64,000 nucleotides of DNA, taken from Mycolicibacterium setense. Its GTDB lineage: Bacteria > Actinomycetota > Actinomycetes > Mycobacteriales > Mycobacteriaceae. The notes below the pieces were generated by a model, which was given only the letters and a program-made list of their open reading frames with translations, made no database searches and was not told the origin of the DNA. The stretch is from the NCBI RefSeq assembly GCF_000805385.1, contig NZ_JTJW01000006.1, positions 1,302,001 to 1,366,000 on the forward strand, written 5' to 3'. A program made the translations under genes and the position numbers. Positions 60,806 through 64,000 of the stretch are shown piece after piece (position 1 is the stretch's first letter; each line of letters opens with the position of its first letter).

Positions 60806-62019
60806 CCACAACCCTGGACGGCTCGGCGGCCGTCGCCACCCTGCGCACCACCGCCGCGATTCGCGAACGGGCCCAACATCTTCTCCAACGGGCACGGGCC
60901 GGCAAGTCCTCCTGGTTCCGCGTCGATGACGACGCCCTGGACCAGGCGGCAGTCACCGTCGCCGAAGTGACGCGTAGCCGCTACCCCACACTCGCCATCC
61001 CGTACCACAGCCGGTGGCGTCATTTCGAGGCCGGCGGCGTCGACCGCCGAGCCGAATTGGCCACGCGCACAACAAATAGGGACACTGCAGCCCAGGCTCG
61101 CTCGATGATCGACCTGGTGGTGGTGAGCGTGCTACTGGACGCCGGCGCCGGAACCGCCTGGCATTACCGCGAATCGGGCACCGGTCTCGATCTGAGCCGG
61201 TCGGAAGGGCTGGGCGTGGCCAGCTGGCACGCATTCCGCAACGGATTGTTCTCGAGCGATCCCGGCGATCCACTGCGAGCCGATGCAGCCGCGTTGCGTG
61301 CCCTCGACGTCGACAGCCTGGCCGGCGCCTTTCAGGTGGGCCCTGAGAATCCGTTGGTGGGACTCAACGGTCGGGTCGAGCTGCTACGCCGGCTCGGCAC
61401 GCAACTGGCCGCCCACCCTGATGTGTTCGGCCCGCACGGCAGGCCCGGTGGACTGTTCGACACGGTGCCCGGCCCGGCCGTCGCGGCGCACGACCTCCTC
61501 TCCTCCCTGCTGCGCACACTCTCCGGCGTGTGGCTGAGCGACAACGCCATCGATGGCCAACCACTCGGTGACTGCTGGCCGCATGAGGCCGTTGCCGGAC
61601 CCGGCCTCTCGCGCGGATGGATGCCGTTTCACAAGTTGTCGCAGTGGCTGACCTATTCACTGCTCGAGCCGTTCGAGTGGGCAGGCGTCGCCGTCACCGA
61701 CATCGACGCCCTCACCGGGTTGCCCGAGTACCGCAACGGCGGCCTGTTCCTGGATACCGGCGTCCTGCGGTTGGCCGATCCTGCGCTCGCCGAGCGGGAC
61801 TGGGCCGTGGGTGACGAGATCGTGGTGGAGTGGCGAGCATTGACCGTCGCGCTGCTCGACGAACTGGCGCCGCTCATCGTCGGCCATCTCGGGGTACCGC
61901 AACTGCCGCTCGCCTGCGTACTGGAGGGCGGAACCTGGGCGACCGGGCGCACGCTCGCCGCTCGCCTGCGCGGCGGCCGACCTCCGTTGTCCATCGTCAG
62001 CGACGGCACGGTCTTCTAG
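60802..62019 (+). CDS. DUF1688 protein, URC4/Urg3 type
   Basis: The 405-residue protein matches DUF1688 throughout. Examples are VTRSRYPTLAIPYHSRWRHFEAGGVDR, AWHYRESGTGLDLSRSEGLGVASWHAFRNGLFSSDPGDPL, GPENPLVGLNGRVELLRRLG, FHKLSQWLTYSLLEPFEWAGVAVTDIDALTGLPEYRNGGLFLDTGVL. The fungal counterparts are Urg3/URC4, needed for growth on uracil. The start is GTG 60802, a 4-base overlap (GTGA) with the preceding stop. The reaction is unknown; the context with a GTP cyclohydrolase-like protein and Upp fits a cytosolic uracil-degrading complex. Confidence 0.9.
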   Translation: MTTTLDGSAAVATLRTTAAIRERAQHLLQRARAGKSSWFRVDDDALDQAAVTVAEVTRSRYPTLAIPYHSRWRHFEAGGVDRRAELATRTTNRDTAAQARSMIDLVVVSVLLDAGAGTAWHYRESGTGLDLSRSEGLGVASWHAFRNGLFSSDPGDPLRADAAALRALDVDSLAGAFQVGPENPLVGLNGRVELLRRLGTQLAAHPDVFGPHGRPGGLFDTVPGPAVAAHDLLSSLLRTLSGVWLSDNAIDGQPLGDCWPHEAVAGPGLSRGWMPFHKLSQWLTYSLLEPFEWAGVAVTDIDALTGLPEYRNGGLFLDTGVLRLADPALAERDWAVGDEIVVEWRALTVALLDELAPLIVGHLGVPQLPLACVLEGGTWATGRTLAARLRGGRPPLSIVSDGTVF

Positions 62020-62028
62020 GAGGACACC

Positions 62029-62658
62029 ATGGGCAACCTGCACGTCATCGACCATCCGCTGGTGCAGCACAAGCTGACCCTGATGCGACAGAAAGACCTG
62101 TCCACCAAAGGGTTTCGCCAGCTGCTCATCGAGATCTCGATGCTCATGAGCTATGAGGTGCTGCGCGACATCCCCGTGCACGACATCGACATCGAGACGC
62201 CACTGGAATCGACCACGGGGGCCGTGATCGACGGCAAGAAACTGGTGTTCGTGTCCATCCTGCGCGCAGGCAGCGGCATCCTGGACGGCATGCTCAGTGT
62301 GATGCCCAATGCCCGGGTCGGCCACATCGGCCTGTACCGCGACCCGAAGACCCGGGTGGCCGTGGAGTACTACTTCAAGCTGCCCAGCGATCTTCAGGAA
62401 AGAGACGTGGTGGTCGTGGATCCGATGCTGGCCACGGGCAATTCGGCCGTCGCGGCCGTCGACCGCATCAAGGAGTTCGGGCCCCGCTCCATCAGATTCG
62501 TCTGCCTGCTGACCTGCCCAGAAGGGGTCGCGGCGATGCACGAGGCGCATCCGGACGTGCCGATCTACGCCGCGGCACTGGACCGGGAACTCGACGAACA
62601 GGGCTACATCGTGCCCGGCGTCGGCGATGCCGGAGACCGCATCTTCGGAACCAAGTGA
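62029..62658 (+). CDS. upp: uracil phosphoribosyltransferase
   Basis: The 209-residue protein makes UMP from uracil and PRPP. The PRPP-binding loop is VVVVDPMLATGNSAVAAVDRIKEFG and the uracil-binding end is GYIVPGVGDAGDRIFGTK. LMRQKDLSTKGFRQLLIEISMLMSYE and VFVSILRAGSGILDGML are further family blocks. GGAGGACACC precedes ATG 62029, 9 bases after the DUF1688 stop. In fungi Urg2/URC6 (Upp) is the third member of the URC trio, which fits here, although general pyrimidine salvage is equally possible. Confidence 0.97.
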   Translation: MGNLHVIDHPLVQHKLTLMRQKDLSTKGFRQLLIEISMLMSYEVLRDIPVHDIDIETPLESTTGAVIDGKKLVFVSILRAGSGILDGMLSVMPNARVGHIGLYRDPKTRVAVEYYFKLPSDLQERDVVVVDPMLATGNSAVAAVDRIKEFGPRSIRFVCLLTCPEGVAAMHEAHPDVPIYAAALDRELDEQGYIVPGVGDAGDRIFGTK

Positions 62659-63341
62659 CCACACACCGTTGGGGCCTGGGCGCCTTCCTGATCGTCGAGG
62701 CTGTCTACCTGCTCACCTCCGCGGCGTTCGGCGTGTTCGCCCCCGCCGGTCCACCGCCGGCCTGGTTGATCACACTGGCCATCGGCGCGCCGACACTGGT
62801 GGCCGCGGCACTGGCCATCGCGATCGCGACGTGGCGAGGCAACGGGCCCCGCATCGACTTTCGGTGGCAATGGTCCTGGCGCGCTATCGGTATCGGGTTG
62901 GCCTTCGGCATCGGCGGACTCTTCGTCACCCTGCCCGCGGCGTTGCTCTACCAGTCGATCGTCGGACCGGACGCGACGTCAGCCGTGGGAGGCGTCTACG
63001 AGGGCGTACGAACCGTCTGGCCCGTCGCGGTGACCGTGTTGCTCCTGGTGGCGGTCATCGCACCGATCTGCGAAGAGGTGGTCTACCGCGGACTGCTCTG
63101 GGGTGCGCTCGAACAACGCTGGGGCCGGATCACCGCGGTGACGGTGTCCACCCTCGTGTTCGCCCTGGCCCACCTGGAACCTCAGCGCGCCCCGTTGCTC
63201 CTGGTGGTCGCAATCCCAATTGCGATGGCCCGCTTGTATTCCGACAGCTTGTGGGGTGGCATCATCGCGCACCAGGTGACCAACCTGCTGCCGGGAGTCG
63301 TGATGATGTTCAGCCTGCTGGGGATGATGCCCACCGGCTGA
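62655..63341 (+). CDS. CPBP-family intramembrane glutamic endopeptidase
   Basis: The 228-residue protein has about six to eight membrane segments. The active-site motifs are CEEVVYRGLLWGAL (the EExxxR motif), ALAHLEPQRAPLLL (second His) and GGIIAHQVTNLLPG (third motif with His and Asn). Family members cleave prenylated or other peptides in the membrane or provide bacteriocin immunity. GTG 62655 overlaps the upp stop by 4 bases (GTGA), so it appears translationally coupled to the nucleobase operon, which is unexpected. The substrate is unknown. Confidence 0.9.
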   Translation: MTTHRWGLGAFLIVEAVYLLTSAAFGVFAPAGPPPAWLITLAIGAPTLVAAALAIAIATWRGNGPRIDFRWQWSWRAIGIGLAFGIGGLFVTLPAALLYQSIVGPDATSAVGGVYEGVRTVWPVAVTVLLLVAVIAPICEEVVYRGLLWGALEQRWGRITAVTVSTLVFALAHLEPQRAPLLLVVAIPIAMARLYSDSLWGGIIAHQVTNLLPGVVMMFSLLGMMPTG

Positions 63342-63360
63342 GGGCGTGTACTCCGCCTGC

Positions 63361-64000
63361 CTACCGCTTGCGGTCGCGCACCTTGTACGTCGAGGGCCAC
63401 GACATACGGGATTCGTCGCCCACCAAGGGAGTTCCGGACCCGCCGACCCGGACGTCGTAGGCTTCCTGCCCGGCGCCGACCTCACGGTTGGCATGCTCCT
63501 GAGCCAGGTAGTAGAGCTGGTCGATCTCGGCCTCGGAGAACGCCACGAACGTCGTCTTGCGCACGATGTCGTTCATGCCCGCCGTCATCCGGTCGGGCAG
63601 GACACGTGAAGCCATCGAGGCCAGGCCCAACAGGGCGAACGGGATGACCCAGTAGAAGACGAACGACAGCGGCGTCTTGGTGTCCAGGATCGTGGCATCA
63701 CCCTGCACGATGGGCGGGATGGCCGCGGAGATGGTCATCCCGGCGAAGGCGCCCACCCAGATCCAGGTCAGGATCTTGACGATCCGTTGGAACAGATCGC
63801 TTTCCACGACTCCCGGCGGCTGACCCGCCGACGCGAATTCCAGCACGAACGGCTTGCCGATCAACAGGCCGATCAGCGCGACCAGGAAGATACCCACCGT
63901 GCTCAGCGGCTGTATCCAGCGCTCCATCACGTCCTGGCTCAGCACCACGGTCAGGATCGTCAGCACGATGAAGGTCGCGAGTGCGCCGACTTCCAGGGTG
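63361..64000 (-). CDS. hypothetical membrane protein, N-terminus beyond the window
   Basis: The frame is open from the TAG at 63361 to the right edge, so at least 213 residues are visible and the start lies outside. Four or more membrane segments appear (FIVLTILTVVLS, STVGIFLVALIGLLIG, ILTWIWVGAFAGMTISAAIP, LSFVFYWVIPFALLGLASMAS). A cytoplasmic tail of about 70 residues follows (DRMTAGMNDIVRKTTFVAFSEAEIDQLYYLAQEHANREVGAG, then a DESRMSWPSTYKVRDRKR end). I do not recognise the family. It is convergent with the CPBP gene. Confidence 0.7.
   Translation of the reverse strand, partial: TLEVGALATFIVLTILTVVLSQDVMERWIQPLSTVGIFLVALIGLLIGKPFVLEFASAGQPPGVVESDLFQRIVKILTWIWVGAFAGMTISAAIPPIVQGDATILDTKTPLSFVFYWVIPFALLGLASMASRVLPDRMTAGMNDIVRKTTFVAFSEAEIDQLYYLAQEHANREVGAGQEAYDVRVGGSGTPLVGDESRMSWPSTYKVRDRKR

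Overview
The window reads as chromosome of a rapid-growing mycobacterium (Mycolicibacterium/Mycobacterium type). Evidence is the high GC content (about 65% by eye), frequent GTG starts and 4-base ATGA/GTGA overlaps, and a mycobacterial gene set: F420-type luciferase-like oxidoreductases, mycothiol-dependent maleylpyruvate isomerase-like proteins, a furA-katG pair, an Rpf, an LGFP-repeat lipoprotein, a fatty acyl-AMP ligase and a secreted CBM2 protein resembling Rv1987. I found no rRNA, tRNA, insertion sequence, prophage or CRISPR array.

Left end (1-8.5 kb): after a truncated LLM oxidoreductase and a small zinc-ribbon protein comes a purine-ring (allantoin) nitrogen cluster. It holds allantoinase (allB, minus), a divergent NCS1-type permease and an Asp/Glu/hydantoin-type racemase (plus), then a facing operon of a CitE/HpcH-like DUF6986 protein and ureidoglycine aminohydrolase (allE), and a divergent IclR regulator. 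Four copies of a TTCC-N7-GGAA-type palindrome lie in the two divergent promoter regions, so one regulator probably controls the whole cluster. A near-perfect 19-bp stem-loop separates the two facing operons.

8.5-31 kb is a mosaic of small units. It holds a GMC oxidoreductase, a TetR/esterase pair around a strong operator, an ArsR-SRPBCC pair behind a three-copy operator, a VapBC-like toxin-antitoxin module, cell-envelope proteins (LGFP lipoprotein, CBM2 protein, lysozyme-like protein), a TetR/zinc-free alcohol dehydrogenase pair, a MerR regulator divergent from a PAS-ANTAR protein, an ArsR-CDF metal efflux pair, an HtrA-type membrane protease and an Rpf. A 17-residue peptide frame with a perfect Shine-Dalgarno lies upstream of an alpha/beta hydrolase.

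31-46.8 kb: a triple-LysM esterase, a ParD-like antitoxin with a zeta-type kinase toxin, furA-katG, an FKBP lipoprotein, a TIGR01777 epimerase, a GT87 membrane glycosyltransferase, two convergent NDH-2-like flavoproteins, and an ECF42-type sigma factor with its DGPF (YCII) partner.

46.9-64 kb: SMP-30 lactonase, ThrE exporter, esterase, zinc alcohol dehydrogenase, an ArsR-SRPBCC-FAAL-cyanase-maleylpyruvate isomerase-like run, a DUF899 protein and an acyl-CoA synthetase. It ends with a coupled operon of a GTP cyclohydrolase II-like protein, a DUF1688 protein and uracil phosphoribosyltransferase. These are the three core genes of the fungal URC (urg1-urg3-urg2) uracil-degradation pathway, followed by a coupled CPBP membrane protease. 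The two ends of the window therefore both concern nitrogen from nucleobases, purine on the left and probably pyrimidine on the right.
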